64,000 nt of DNA from Chitinophagales bacterium (GTDB lineage Bacteria > Bacteroidota > Bacteroidia > Chitinophagales > UBA2359), in NCBI GenBank assembly GCA_041392475.1, contig JAWKLZ010000002.1, positions 124,001 to 188,000 on the forward strand. The letters are read 5' to 3'. Shown here in pieces: positions 40,543-49,288 of the stretch (the first letter of the stretch is position 1; the number at the start of each line of letters is the position of its first letter). The translations under genes were made by a program, and so were the position numbers. The notes below the pieces were generated by a model. The model did no database searches and was not told where the DNA came from. It worked only from the letters and a program-made list of their open reading frames with translations.

Positions 40543-42117
40543 TTAGTGTATAACCAGCATTTTCTGTTTTTCTAAGACCTGTTGTTGGGGCGTTTGTAGT
40601 TGGTAGAAATATAGCCCTGCGTCTAATTTGGAAGTATTGATAGAAATACTTTCTAAACCTATCGGAATGTATTCTTGGAATACTCTTTTACCCCAAATAT
40701 CCACGATTACTAATTCCATGTTGTCGAAGATATGGGCAAATCTAATAGTCGTTAGTTGATTGCTTGGGTTGGGATGGTTTTGAGATAGAGTAATATCTGT
40801 TAAATCAATAGACTCGATATCTGTGATGGGTTCGCTTACTTTAAAAATCCATGCATCATAATCACCATTGTTTCCGCTCACATCAACATCATTGAATTGA
40901 GAGCGTCCTGCTACCACATAATCTCCGTCAGAAGTTTGCAGTACGGAATGACCTATGTCGGAACCTGTACTGCCAAAATTTTTGTTCCAAACAACAACAC
41001 CATTTCTATTTATTTTCAACAACCATACATCCATATTGCCATGATTATTTTCAACATCATTGCTTGTAGAGTTGGTATTGCCCGACAGAATATAGCCGCC
41101 ATCATTGGTTGAATAAATAGATTTTGCTTGATCTCTATTGTTTCCACCGTAATTTTTTTCCCATAGAATAGTTCCCAAATCATCTATGGTGACAACCCAT
41201 ATATCTTCTTGACCGTAATTGGAGGTCAAATCTCTGTCTGCTGAACTGGAATAACCTGCCAATACATAATTCCCATCAAGGGTGACTGTCATATCTTGAA
41301 GCCAATCAATGTTACTACCTCCATAGGTTTCATCCCAGATTTTATTTCCATTTTGGTCTATCTTCATGACCCACATATCTCCGTCCGTATCTGCAAAATT
41401 ATCAGCTAAGTCAAAGTCGACAGATCGTGTTGTTCCTCCAACAATAAAATTGCCGTCAGCAGTCGATACAACCGAGTTTGCAAAATCTTGCCTCAAACCA
41501 CCATAAGTTTTATTCCATTGGATATTACCAGTATCGTCTATTTTGAGAATGCAAAAATCAGCACTGCCATTGTTTCCATCAGTGATGTCTCCATCCATTG
41601 AGTAGGAATATCCAACTAAAATATATCCTCCGTCGAGGGTAGAGGATATGGATTGAAGGCGGTCTATACTTGACCCTCCATAGGTTTTGTCCCACTGTTT
41701 GATTCCATTGGCATCCACTTTCACCAGCCACATATCCTCGTTGCCATTGTTGGTATCTGTCACATCTCCATCACTAGAAGCAGTAGAACCTGCTAGGATA
41801 TACCCGCCATCAACTATTGGGATTATCTCTTGAGCAATGTCTTCACCGCTTCCTCCATAGGTATATTCCCATTGGAGAAATCCGTTGTCATCTACTTTGC
41901 CAATGTAAAAATCATTTTTTGTGCTAGCATTAAAGGAATGTCCTGCAAAAACATATCCTTCATCAGGGGAAGGAACAATTGAATAGGCTCTATCTTCATT
42001 TACACTTCCAAAATTCTCTTCCCAAATAATTTTTTGGGCAGATATAGGAACAGAAGAGTAGAATAAACAGTAAATAAATAACGGAAATACGCTTAGGTAA
42101 GATTGAATGAGTTTCAC
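40543..42117 (-). CDS. Secreted seven-repeat propeller-like protein with T9SS type A sorting domain
   Basis: The product has 524 residues and starts with GTG at 42117; an in-frame TAA lies just upstream and no ATG fits. The signal peptide ends near PISAQ. Seven repeats of about 55-60 residues carry DGGYILAG-type and W-x-x-x-Y-G-G motifs (WEENFGS, WEYTYGG, WDKTYGG, WNKTYGG, WDETYGG, WEKNYGG, WNKNFGS). Seven is the number expected for a closed propeller. The C-terminus (LSQNHPNPSNQLTTIRFAHI ... AGLYFYQLQTPQQQVLEKQKMLVIH) is a type A sorting domain. The repeats closely resemble the N-terminal part of the giant protein that begins 72 bp downstream, so the two genes look like products of a duplication. 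Ligand and function are unknown. Confidence 0.85.
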   Translation of the reverse strand: MKLIQSYLSVFPLFIYCLFYSSVPISAQKIIWEENFGSVNEDRAYSIVPSPDEGYVFAGHSFNASTKNDFYIGKVDDNGFLQWEYTYGGSGEDIAQEIIPIVDGGYILAGSTASSDGDVTDTNNGNEDMWLVKVDANGIKQWDKTYGGSSIDRLQSISSTLDGGYILVGYSYSMDGDITDGNNGSADFCILKIDDTGNIQWNKTYGGLRQDFANSVVSTADGNFIVGGTTRSVDFDLADNFADTDGDMWVMKIDQNGNKIWDETYGGSNIDWLQDMTVTLDGNYVLAGYSSSADRDLTSNYGQEDIWVVTIDDLGTILWEKNYGGNNRDQAKSIYSTNDGGYILSGNTNSTSNDVENNHGNMDVWLLKINRNGVVVWNKNFGSTGSDIGHSVLQTSDGDYVVAGRSQFNDVDVSGNNGDYDAWIFKVSEPITDIESIDLTDITLSQNHPNPSNQLTTIRFAHIFDNMELVIVDIWGKRVFQEYIPIGLESISINTSKLDAGLYFYQLQTPQQQVLEKQKMLVIH

Positions 42118-42324
42118 GGTTGAGCATTTTTAGTAATGTATAAAAAATAAGTATAGCTTTTCCATTCTGAAAATGGTATTCGTTGAAAATCAGGTGTAAC
42201 AAACACCATACGAATACATTTTATTCAGTCAAATGACGACTACAATTTTAGATAAGCGACTATTTTAATATACAGCTCGTAAAAAAAAATGACGAGTCAC
42301 AACACTATGGAGGTATTTCTGTCT

Positions 42325-44985
42325 TTAAAAGATGGCATTCAACATATCATCCATACTTTCTTCTAAGGATTTTTCTTCAGCATCGTTTTTTACAATCGTT
42401 GATTTCTTGTTTTCACTTTTAGTTAGCCCTAAATCTTTCAAGAAAGTATGTATGGACGGTTTATTTTTTCCATATTGCAAGATAGTATCAATATTTTTAT
42501 TCTCAAAACTTTTGAGTTTAATTAATATATTTATTGTCAATTTATAAGCTTGACCATCTTGTATTTTGCTTGCCATATTCAGATGCTCTAAAAATTGAGG
42601 ATGTTCGATTTGTTGGTTTTGCAGGTAGGCATCTATCAGATAAGCCAAGTCCACGGCTGCCTTTGACGTATCTCGATTGCTGAGGTGTATGTCTAATGCT
42701 TTTTCGTTGTAGTCCACTACTTCACTATAGGTTTTGTTCAAGCGAAAGACCTGTGCTATTTTTTGATAGGTTAGGGCAAGGTCGGGGTGTGTATCGTGCA
42801 GTGTTTTTTGTCTGATTTTTAGGGATTTAGAGAGATTTTTTAAAGACTGGTGGTACTCGTGTGTTTTTAGATAGGTTTTGCCTTTGAGGAAATAAGCAAA
42901 AGCGACCTCCGTATGTTCTCGTCCCAAACTGTGGGCTGCTACAATCAAGGCTTCTTCGTATTTCTCCAGAGCAGCCTTGTAGTTTTTTTGACGGTAATAA
43001 ACATTGCCTACATCAATCGCATAGCTATTCATCCGTATGTGTGTTTCGTCATAAAACTTCTTTTTTTCTTCAAAAGATTTTTCCAACAAGTCCAATGCCT
43101 CCTCAAAAGTCCCTTTTTGGGTATGTATGCGTCCCAATACCTCCAAAATGAGAAAGTAGGTGGTGCTGTTGTTGTTCTCATATAAGGGGCGCAGCTCTTC
43201 CAAGATGTTTTGTGCTTCGTCGTACCGCTCCATCAAAAAATAGTTGGTTGCCAAGTTGTAAGAAGACAGAAGGGTGTGCGGATGTTGACTGCCCAGTTTT
43301 TCACGCCTGATTTTTAGAGATTTGAGGGTTGTATCTACAGCCAAAGCATATTTGCCCATTTTTTGGTAGAGTGTTCCCAAATTGTGCAAACTAAAGGCTA
43401 CTGAAGGATTGTTGTTGCCCCACAATTTTTCTTTGATTTGTATGGCTTCGTTTTGGTATTTAATGGCTTTATCGTAATCCCCGACAGCTTCATAGAGGAC
43501 TGCCAAGTTTGCTATAATAGTAGGGATCAATTGCTGAATACGGGCATTGGGATTGATTTGTCTCGTACATACCTTCCGTGCTTTTTCGTATAGTTGAATG
43601 GCGTTCTCTCGGTTCTTTCCGCCCAACTGATAATAAGGTCGGGCAATGTTTTGATACAAAATTGCCAAATGTATATCTTCAATATTTGGATGTGCATTGT
43701 AAATTTTGAGAGACTTCAAATAGGCTTGAATAGATGCCTTGAAGTCGCCCATCTCGTAGTATATATTGCCAAACAATTCTTGACTTTTGGCTATTTCTAA
43801 GTGTTGTTTGGCTAAGTTTTGTTCGCCATATTCTAAATTTTCCCTTAGGTGCTTCAATGCTTCTTCATAATGTCCCAGTGTATCGAGTCCAGCAATAAAA
43901 TTGTTCATGGCTTTCACCCGCAGTTCTGGCTTGATTTTGAACTTGTGAATGTGTCGCAAAAATTCGTTCAGCAATTTCTTGACAGCAAGCGGATCATTGG
44001 CTTTGCGGAAATTAATGATGGAAAAGGCAGCAGTGATTTGATCCTCAATACTTCTATATTTTTTTTTCACATACAGATGAAACAGTAAATGAATCACGTT
44101 GAACAAATCCTGTATGTTGTACTTTTCTTTCTCAAAGAAGGCACCTCCTACTTCCAAAGCCTCTTGTAGTTCTTCTTTGAATATGTCAATGCCCTTTTGT
44201 GCCGCATCGTTAAGTTGGAGGCTATCTATTTCAAACTCTTGCCTCAAGTATTCTGATAATTTAAAATCCAACAACCAACCTCTTTCTTCTTCTTTGAGGA
44301 TGTTGTCTGCTCGCAGAACGCCAATATAGGATTTGCTGGTCAGGTCTTCTAAAAAAGGAAGGCTACTTGGATAGGCAAGTGCAAACATGGTTTGTGTGTG
44401 TGCTTCATTGTTCTTTAGGTAGGCTTTCAGTATTTCATATAGCTTAGTATTGATTCTATTTGAGGAATAATTTTCTTTTATTTCGACTTCCGCCTTCAGT
44501 TGTTGGTCTTGGTCTGGAAAGTTTTGTCGAATGATTTGAAGAAAATCTTTGATGGTTTGGTAAAAAACCTCCTCCATCTGATAATGGGCTTCATCTGGAT
44601 TCCCTTCAATATTGGTCAATATGGATTTTTTGTTTTTTGGCAAAATATTAGATAGGGTGCTAATTTCGGTTTCTTCCCATAGAAAAGGACGCAACAAAAT
44701 AGGAATGACTACTTTGTCTTCCTCTTGCTGTAGAATAATGATTTGCTCTAAGTGCCTACAAGTTATCTTACTAGCAAACAAATCAGAACTACAGAGAACT
44801 ACAATAACATCTGCCGATCTCAGATTTTCTTGAACTTTTTTTTCTATGTGCTGTCCTCCAAAAATGGAATTGGCGTGTTGTATTTTCAATAGATTGTTGC
44901 GAATCGGCACAGTCAGACTCAATTCAATCTGTTCTAAAAATCGCACATCTTTTTCGTGATGCAATATATACACTTGAATGGGCAT
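42325..44985 (-). CDS. TIR domain-TPR repeat protein
   Basis: Cytoplasmic protein of 886 residues. Residues 1 to about 150 form a TIR-like domain: VYILHHEKDVRFLEQIELSL (box 1-like), a short-helix segment IFGGQHIEKKVQENLRSADVIVVLCSSDLFAS, then KITCRHLEQI. Glu80 sits where TIR NAD-hydrolases have their catalytic glutamate, so NADase or NAD-derived signalling activity is plausible. A helical linker (about 170-340) leads to about twelve tetratricopeptide repeats of kinesin-light-chain type (about 345-830). There is no NB-ARC or STAND ATPase. TIR-TPR proteins occur in antiphage systems but also in other settings. Neighbours are a secreted propeller protein and a carboxypeptidase, so context does not prove defence. 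No signal peptide is present. Confidence 0.85.
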   Translation of the reverse strand: MPIQVYILHHEKDVRFLEQIELSLTVPIRNNLLKIQHANSIFGGQHIEKKVQENLRSADVIVVLCSSDLFASKITCRHLEQIIILQQEEDKVVIPILLRPFLWEETEISTLSNILPKNKKSILTNIEGNPDEAHYQMEEVFYQTIKDFLQIIRQNFPDQDQQLKAEVEIKENYSSNRINTKLYEILKAYLKNNEAHTQTMFALAYPSSLPFLEDLTSKSYIGVLRADNILKEEERGWLLDFKLSEYLRQEFEIDSLQLNDAAQKGIDIFKEELQEALEVGGAFFEKEKYNIQDLFNVIHLLFHLYVKKKYRSIEDQITAAFSIINFRKANDPLAVKKLLNEFLRHIHKFKIKPELRVKAMNNFIAGLDTLGHYEEALKHLRENLEYGEQNLAKQHLEIAKSQELFGNIYYEMGDFKASIQAYLKSLKIYNAHPNIEDIHLAILYQNIARPYYQLGGKNRENAIQLYEKARKVCTRQINPNARIQQLIPTIIANLAVLYEAVGDYDKAIKYQNEAIQIKEKLWGNNNPSVAFSLHNLGTLYQKMGKYALAVDTTLKSLKIRREKLGSQHPHTLLSSYNLATNYFLMERYDEAQNILEELRPLYENNNSTTYFLILEVLGRIHTQKGTFEEALDLLEKSFEEKKKFYDETHIRMNSYAIDVGNVYYRQKNYKAALEKYEEALIVAAHSLGREHTEVAFAYFLKGKTYLKTHEYHQSLKNLSKSLKIRQKTLHDTHPDLALTYQKIAQVFRLNKTYSEVVDYNEKALDIHLSNRDTSKAAVDLAYLIDAYLQNQQIEHPQFLEHLNMASKIQDGQAYKLTINILIKLKSFENKNIDTILQYGKNKPSIHTFLKDLGLTKSENKKSTIVKNDAEEKSLEESMDDMLNAIF

Positions 44986-45210
44986 GGTATCGGGCGTTTA
45001 ATTTTTTACAGTCCTTCTATACAAAATACATTATTTAATAAGAAGGTAAACAAAGTTGGCGATTTTTTTTGAGTTTTTCAAGACAATAGATTGTCAATTT
45101 TAGTGCTTATAGGTTGTTAAGTCTGAGAATTTCCCTTATTTTGTATCACCTCCATCCTAAATGTCGTTTTGTAATTACACCATTGAACTGAACTTAAACC
45201 ATACTCCAAT

Positions 45211-46713
45211 ATGCGTTTTGTCACACTTTGTTTACTATTGCTCTGTATTAGCCACACTATTTTCGCACAAAATCCAGCCTTCATTGCTCCTACATCGGGC
45301 GATATGCACCAAACTTTGCACCTACGCTACCAACAATACAAAGAACATGCTATCACCGATAGGCGATTCAAACAAGCAGATATCATTCCGATGATTGAAC
45401 ACCTCAAACAAGACCCTTTGTTTGCGGTAAGTATTGAAGGACAATCGGTTGAAGGGCGCAATATTTATATGGTGAAGTTGGGGCATGGTCGAAAAAAGGT
45501 GTTGATGTGGTCGCAAATGCACGGCAATGAACCTACGGCAACCATGGCATTGCTGGATATTTTCAACTTTTTTCGGCAACAAGATGATTTGATGCGTTGG
45601 AAAAACGAATTGTTGGATAGCCTGACCCTTTATTTTATACCGATGCTCAATCCCGATGGTACAGAGCGTTTTGAAAGGCGCAATGCTTTGGACATTGATT
45701 TGAATAGAGATGCGGTGCGCTTGCAGTCGCCCGAAGCTCAGATATTGAAGCGAATACACGACCAAATTCACCCAGATTTTGCTTTTAATTTGCACGACCA
45801 AACCACACAATACAGTGCTGGACGGTGTTCGTCAGCAGCTACACTTTCATTTTTGGCCCCTTCCTTCAATTATGCTAATGATATCAATGCCAATCGTTTT
45901 AAGGCAATGCAGGTAGTGAGCCACCTCAATAAAATACTGCAAGTACACATTCCTCGACAAGTTGCCCGATACGATGACGAATACGAGCCGAGAGCGTTTG
46001 GCGACAATATGCAGAAATGGGGAACAAGTGCTATTTTGATTGAAGCGGGGGGGTATCACCAGGATTACGAAAAACAATACAACCGACAATTGCATTTTGT
46101 TACGCTATTACAGGCTTGCGAAACGATTGCAAAGGAAAGCTATCGGCAGGAAACACTGCAAGATTATTTTGCGATTCCTGAGAATGAAAAAACCTTGTTT
46201 CACCTCTTGCTGCGAAATGTGGTGTTGGAGAAAGAAGGTAAAGAGTATGTTATGGACATTGCCTTCAAAAGTTATGAGGCGGAGTACAATCAGTTTCGGG
46301 AGTATTACTTCTACAATCAAATTGAAGACATGGGTGATTTGTCGGTTTTTCATGGCTATCAAGAATTGAACGCCAAAGGATTGAAGGTGGTTCCTGGACT
46401 TTTGTATCCGCAGATTTTTGACAATGCGGAGGATTTGAAGTATTTGGATATGTTGGGGGTTTTGAAACAGGGATATACGAATGTCAAAGTGCGGGAAGTG
46501 CCAAATGATAACCGTTACCATCAATTGCCTATTCGCTTGACTTCTATTAGCCGCAGTGTTACCAACAAAATTGAATTGAATCGCAGTTCTGATTTTTTAT
46601 TGCAGGCAGGCGATGGTACTTTTGTCTATGCAGTGGTCAATGGTTTTTTGTTTGATTTGCAGGAAACCAGTAAGCAAATGTATGCGATGCCGAGCGAGTT
46701 TTTTTCACGGTGA
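45211..46713 (+). CDS. Secreted M14-family zinc carboxypeptidase
   Basis: Exported metallopeptidase of 500 residues with a signal peptide ending at Gln20 (TIFAQ). The zinc ligands are His104 and Glu107 in MHGNEPTA and His195 in NLHDQ. The catalytic glutamate is Glu278 in ILIEAGGY, and a substrate-binding region is visible in NPDGTERFERRNALDIDLNRD. Family members remove C-terminal residues or cleave peptidoglycan peptides. The C-terminal 190 residues (about 310-500) form a separate beta-rich region of unknown role. A TTG (45113-45115) and TTATTTTG (45136-45143), 20 nt apart, resemble a weak Bacteroidota promoter about 67 nt before the start. Confidence 0.9.
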   Translation: MRFVTLCLLLLCISHTIFAQNPAFIAPTSGDMHQTLHLRYQQYKEHAITDRRFKQADIIPMIEHLKQDPLFAVSIEGQSVEGRNIYMVKLGHGRKKVLMWSQMHGNEPTATMALLDIFNFFRQQDDLMRWKNELLDSLTLYFIPMLNPDGTERFERRNALDIDLNRDAVRLQSPEAQILKRIHDQIHPDFAFNLHDQTTQYSAGRCSSAATLSFLAPSFNYANDINANRFKAMQVVSHLNKILQVHIPRQVARYDDEYEPRAFGDNMQKWGTSAILIEAGGYHQDYEKQYNRQLHFVTLLQACETIAKESYRQETLQDYFAIPENEKTLFHLLLRNVVLEKEGKEYVMDIAFKSYEAEYNQFREYYFYNQIEDMGDLSVFHGYQELNAKGLKVVPGLLYPQIFDNAEDLKYLDMLGVLKQGYTNVKVREVPNDNRYHQLPIRLTSISRSVTNKIELNRSSDFLLQAGDGTFVYAVVNGFLFDLQETSKQMYAMPSEFFSR

Positions 46714-46812
46714 AGTATTGATTGTGTTGAGGTGTTGAAGTCACTAATGTTCTGTCAAGTTTAAAATGTCGGGTAAGATTAGCCCGAAATTCAAATGATG
46801 ACTAAGCACCAA

Positions 46813-47424
46813 TCACTGTATGAGTTCTCCTTTTCCTTCTCGGATGATTTCGATTTCGTTGTTGGTACAATCTATGACCGTCGAAACCCTGTTGTCACCA
46901 TAACCTCCATCAATCACAATGTCCACCAAGTTCTCAAAGGTTTCGTGTATTTCGTAAGGGTCGGTCAAATATTCGCTGATATCGTCCTCTATTTTGAGGG
47001 AAGTGGACAAGAGTGGATTGCCCAATTCTCGGACAATTGTGCGGGCAATATTGTTGTCAGGTACACGAATGCCAACCGTTTTTTTCTTCTTAAAAAACTT
47101 GGGTAAGTTGTTGTTTCCCTTCAAAATGAAGGTGAAAGGGCCTGGCAAATTTCTATTCATCAATTTGTAAATAGACTTGTTGAAAGGTAGGGTGAAATCT
47201 GCTAATTGACTCAAATCGTAGCAAATAAAAGAGAGATTTGCTTTTTGAACTTTCACCCCTTTGATTTGGCAGATTTTTTCGATGGCCTTGAATTTGGTGA
47301 TGTCGCAGCCAATCCCGTAAACAGTATCAGTAGGATAAATTATGATTCCTCCATCTTGCAAACATTCGATTACCTGCTTTATTTTTCTTTCGTCAGGATT
47401 GTCAGAGTTAATGTTGAGTAACAT
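46813..47424 (-). CDS. Sua5/YciO/YrdC family protein (threonylcarbamoyl-AMP synthase-like)
   Basis: The 203-residue protein carries the family hallmarks: GGIIIYPTDTVYGIGCD near the N-terminus, the K-rich loop, LPGPFTFILKG, TVGIRVPDN and PLLSTSLK. The fold binds ATP and threonine, and TsaC/Sua5 members make threonylcarbamoyl-AMP for the t6A base of tRNA. The family usually has KR.xxP.s after the first motif; here it is KGVKVQKANLSFIC, closer to YciO-type proteins, so the exact reaction is uncertain. It is cytoplasmic and standalone. An insertion-sequence remnant begins 46 bp upstream of the start codon and may have replaced its original promoter. Confidence 0.85.
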   Translation of the reverse strand: MLLNINSDNPDERKIKQVIECLQDGGIIIYPTDTVYGIGCDITKFKAIEKICQIKGVKVQKANLSFICYDLSQLADFTLPFNKSIYKLMNRNLPGPFTFILKGNNNLPKFFKKKKTVGIRVPDNNIARTIVRELGNPLLSTSLKIEDDISEYLTDPYEIHETFENLVDIVIDGGYGDNRVSTVIDCTNNEIEIIREGKGELIQ

Positions 47425-47706
47425 AATAATTTTAGTTTTATAAATGTTATAGCAAACTATTTTAACTAACTTAAGTTTCGCACCTTCTATTTGCTTGAAA
47501 ATGAGTAACCTTTTTTCATTTTCACAAATAACTTAATGGGTCTAAACAATTGATAAATAATCTTTTGAATGGGAAAATCCATACTAATAAAACAAACTTC
47601 ACGCATCTATACACAAAATAAATAATCATGTATTAATTGCTTGCTATAAATAGGAGATTTGTTTAAATTAACCGCTCTGTTATTCAAAAAAACAGCATAA
47701 AATATG

Positions 47707-47714
47707 TATATTTG
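47707..47714 (+). promoter_or_regulatory. -7 promoter element of the transposase remnant
   Basis: TATATTTG matches TAnnTTTG and lies 28 nt before the ATG at 47742. It overlaps an upstream in-frame TTG, which argues for the ATG as the true start. Confidence 0.4.
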
Positions 47715-47741
47715 ATTCACTACAAACAAAATACAAAAATT

Positions 47742-48170
47742 ATGCTGTCTGATTGCAAGATACAAAAAGTACAGGAAATTAAAACCGTTCTTAGAAAAAA
47801 TAATATTGTTGATGTCTTAACCAAAGCTTATCAACCTTTTCAACTCAACAGTTTACTTTCTGAATTTGCCCCTATCAAAAAACAAGGCTATTCATTGACC
47901 ATGCTCTTTTTGACCTTATTGGTCATGCCTTATTTAAACGCAAGTACCGTTCACAGTTTGTATAAAAATGCTTTCGATTATGTGGTAGGTTGTGCAAAAG
48001 ATAGCCTCTATCGTTTCAAAAATAATGAGTGGATACCTTGGCGAACAATACTGTATCGCTTTAATAAACGATATGACGAATTGGTTCTCAAAAATGGAGA
48101 ATCTATCAAGTCAGCTAAGCCCAAATGCCTCATAGCATTTGCATTTGATGATTTACGATACTCAATTTAG
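47742..48170 (+). pseudogene. N-terminal fragment of an IS4-like DDE transposase
   Basis: The ATG at 47742 gives 142 residues. The pattern KKQGYSLTMLFLTLLVMPYLNAST, then AKDSLYRFKNNEWIPWRTILYRFNKR, then KPKCLIA matches the region just before the first catalytic Asp of IS4-type transposases as recalled from memory. The expected DDT motif is absent: the sequence turns into FAFDDLRYSI and stops. Shifted by one base, LMIYDTQFRRLFEGTVILKIQNE could be the original C-terminus. All three catalytic residues are therefore lost by an internal deletion near 48140, and the element could move only with a transposase supplied elsewhere. Confidence 0.65.
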
Positions 48171-48537
48171 GAGATTATTTGAAGGGACAGTTATCCTTAA
48201 AATACAGAATGAATAAAAGATAAGCTTTTGTTAAGTCTTAATTTGGAAATAAGTCGTTATCTAATTGATAAACAAATGATTATTGCCAAATAGTAAGGTG
48301 CGAAACTTAAGAAGCATAAATTGAAACTGGAAGCATCAGCCATCCCAAAAACATAGAAGATAACACAAATTTGATGTTGGTTATAAAGTTCATAAGGACT
48401 GTTTTTAGAGTGATACATTTGTTTTGAGCAATTTACAAAATAAATAAAACTTTAAACAATGTATTATTCAATCATGAATTGTTTTTGACAAAAAATCTCT
48501 AAAACAAAGTTATAGATCTTAAAAATAACAACCATGA

Positions 48538-49206
48538 TTATAGAAAAGTATATGCCACCGAAACCTGCAATGTATTTTTGGTCGTTTTTCCCAGCTCCAA
48601 AATAGGTTTAAAAGTATCAGTACAGCCATAAAAATAACGTAACGAAACATTTAAACCAGTTGCAGACTCCATACCCAATCCCCCACCAATCGAAAAATCT
48701 GCTGATTTGAATAAGAATTTACCATTGAGAGGTGGCGTAGCAATAATACGTAACTTGGCATTTACCAATTTTCCAATTTGTGGAATCACCTGAAGGTTTA
48801 GGAATCTTGTGAGGAATATTTTTGCAGTCACTGGAAAAATAAGATAACCATAGGAAATATGACTACCAGGTGTTAACAAATCTTGCATTTTATGCGAAGA
48901 ATACAGTATTTCAGGCTGCAAACCAAAACGATGGGAAAAACGAGCACTCAAATACATGCCTCCATGAAATCCTACACTAGCCGTTAGATTATCGGTATTT
49001 CCTTGATAATTTGTGAAATTCACTCCTCCTTTCATGCCTATAATCGCCTGCTTCGCTTGTTGGGCAGAACTTGATTGTGTGAGGCCAAGCGACAAACACA
49101 AAAGAATCAGGGTATTTTTGACAACTGAGGATAGAAAATAGCGGGGGTAGGTGGAATTTTTGATAATGGTAAAGATTGAAGGTGAAAATATGAATTCCAG
49201 TACCAA
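48538..49206 (-). CDS. Outer-membrane beta-barrel (PorT/OMP_b-brl type) protein
   Basis: The frame has 222 codons from a TTG at 49206. A signal-peptide-like segment, VKNTLILLCLSLGLTQSSSAQ, lies near residues 30-50, followed by GMKGGVNFTNYQGN and alternating amphipathic strands (VGFHGGMYLSARFSHRFGLQPEILYSSHKM, SIGGGLGMESATGLNVSLRYFYG). It ends in Phe-Leu, as barrels often do (VSVAYTFL). This fits the porin-family barrels common in Bacteroidota. No ATG lies before the signal region, so either an unusual start is used or the start has been lost. The role, probably structural or pore-forming, is unknown. Confidence 0.7.
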   Translation of the reverse strand: MVLEFIFSPSIFTIIKNSTYPRYFLSSVVKNTLILLCLSLGLTQSSSAQQAKQAIIGMKGGVNFTNYQGNTDNLTASVGFHGGMYLSARFSHRFGLQPEILYSSHKMQDLLTPGSHISYGYLIFPVTAKIFLTRFLNLQVIPQIGKLVNAKLRIIATPPLNGKFLFKSADFSIGGGLGMESATGLNVSLRYFYGCTDTFKPILELGKTTKNTLQVSVAYTFL

Positions 49207-49288
49207 TATACAGATTTCTGACCGCAGGATTGTCAGCTATTTTACAAACACAAAAAAACACCATAACTGCCATTGCAGATCAAATGGG

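Larger units (their letters stand above)
47471..48311. mobile_element. Internally deleted insertion sequence with 17-bp perfect terminal inverted repeats
   Basis: CTTAAGTTTCGCACCTT at 47471-47487 is the exact complement of the right end at 48295-48311. The match continues inward through CTATTTG with one extra base, giving arms of 24-25 bp. The 841-bp element carries only the first part of a transposase gene. The outer sequence AACTTAAG is present on both sides (47469-47476 and 48304-48311), but because CTTAAG is itself a palindrome a target duplication cannot be separated from the terminal repeat. It lies between the Sua5-like gene and an outer-membrane protein gene. Confidence 0.85.

Noticed and set aside
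42325..46713. A complete defence island around the TIR-TPR gene
   Set aside because: The neighbours are a T9SS propeller protein and a secreted M14 peptidase. No nuclease, restriction, CBASS or toxin-antitoxin gene is visible.
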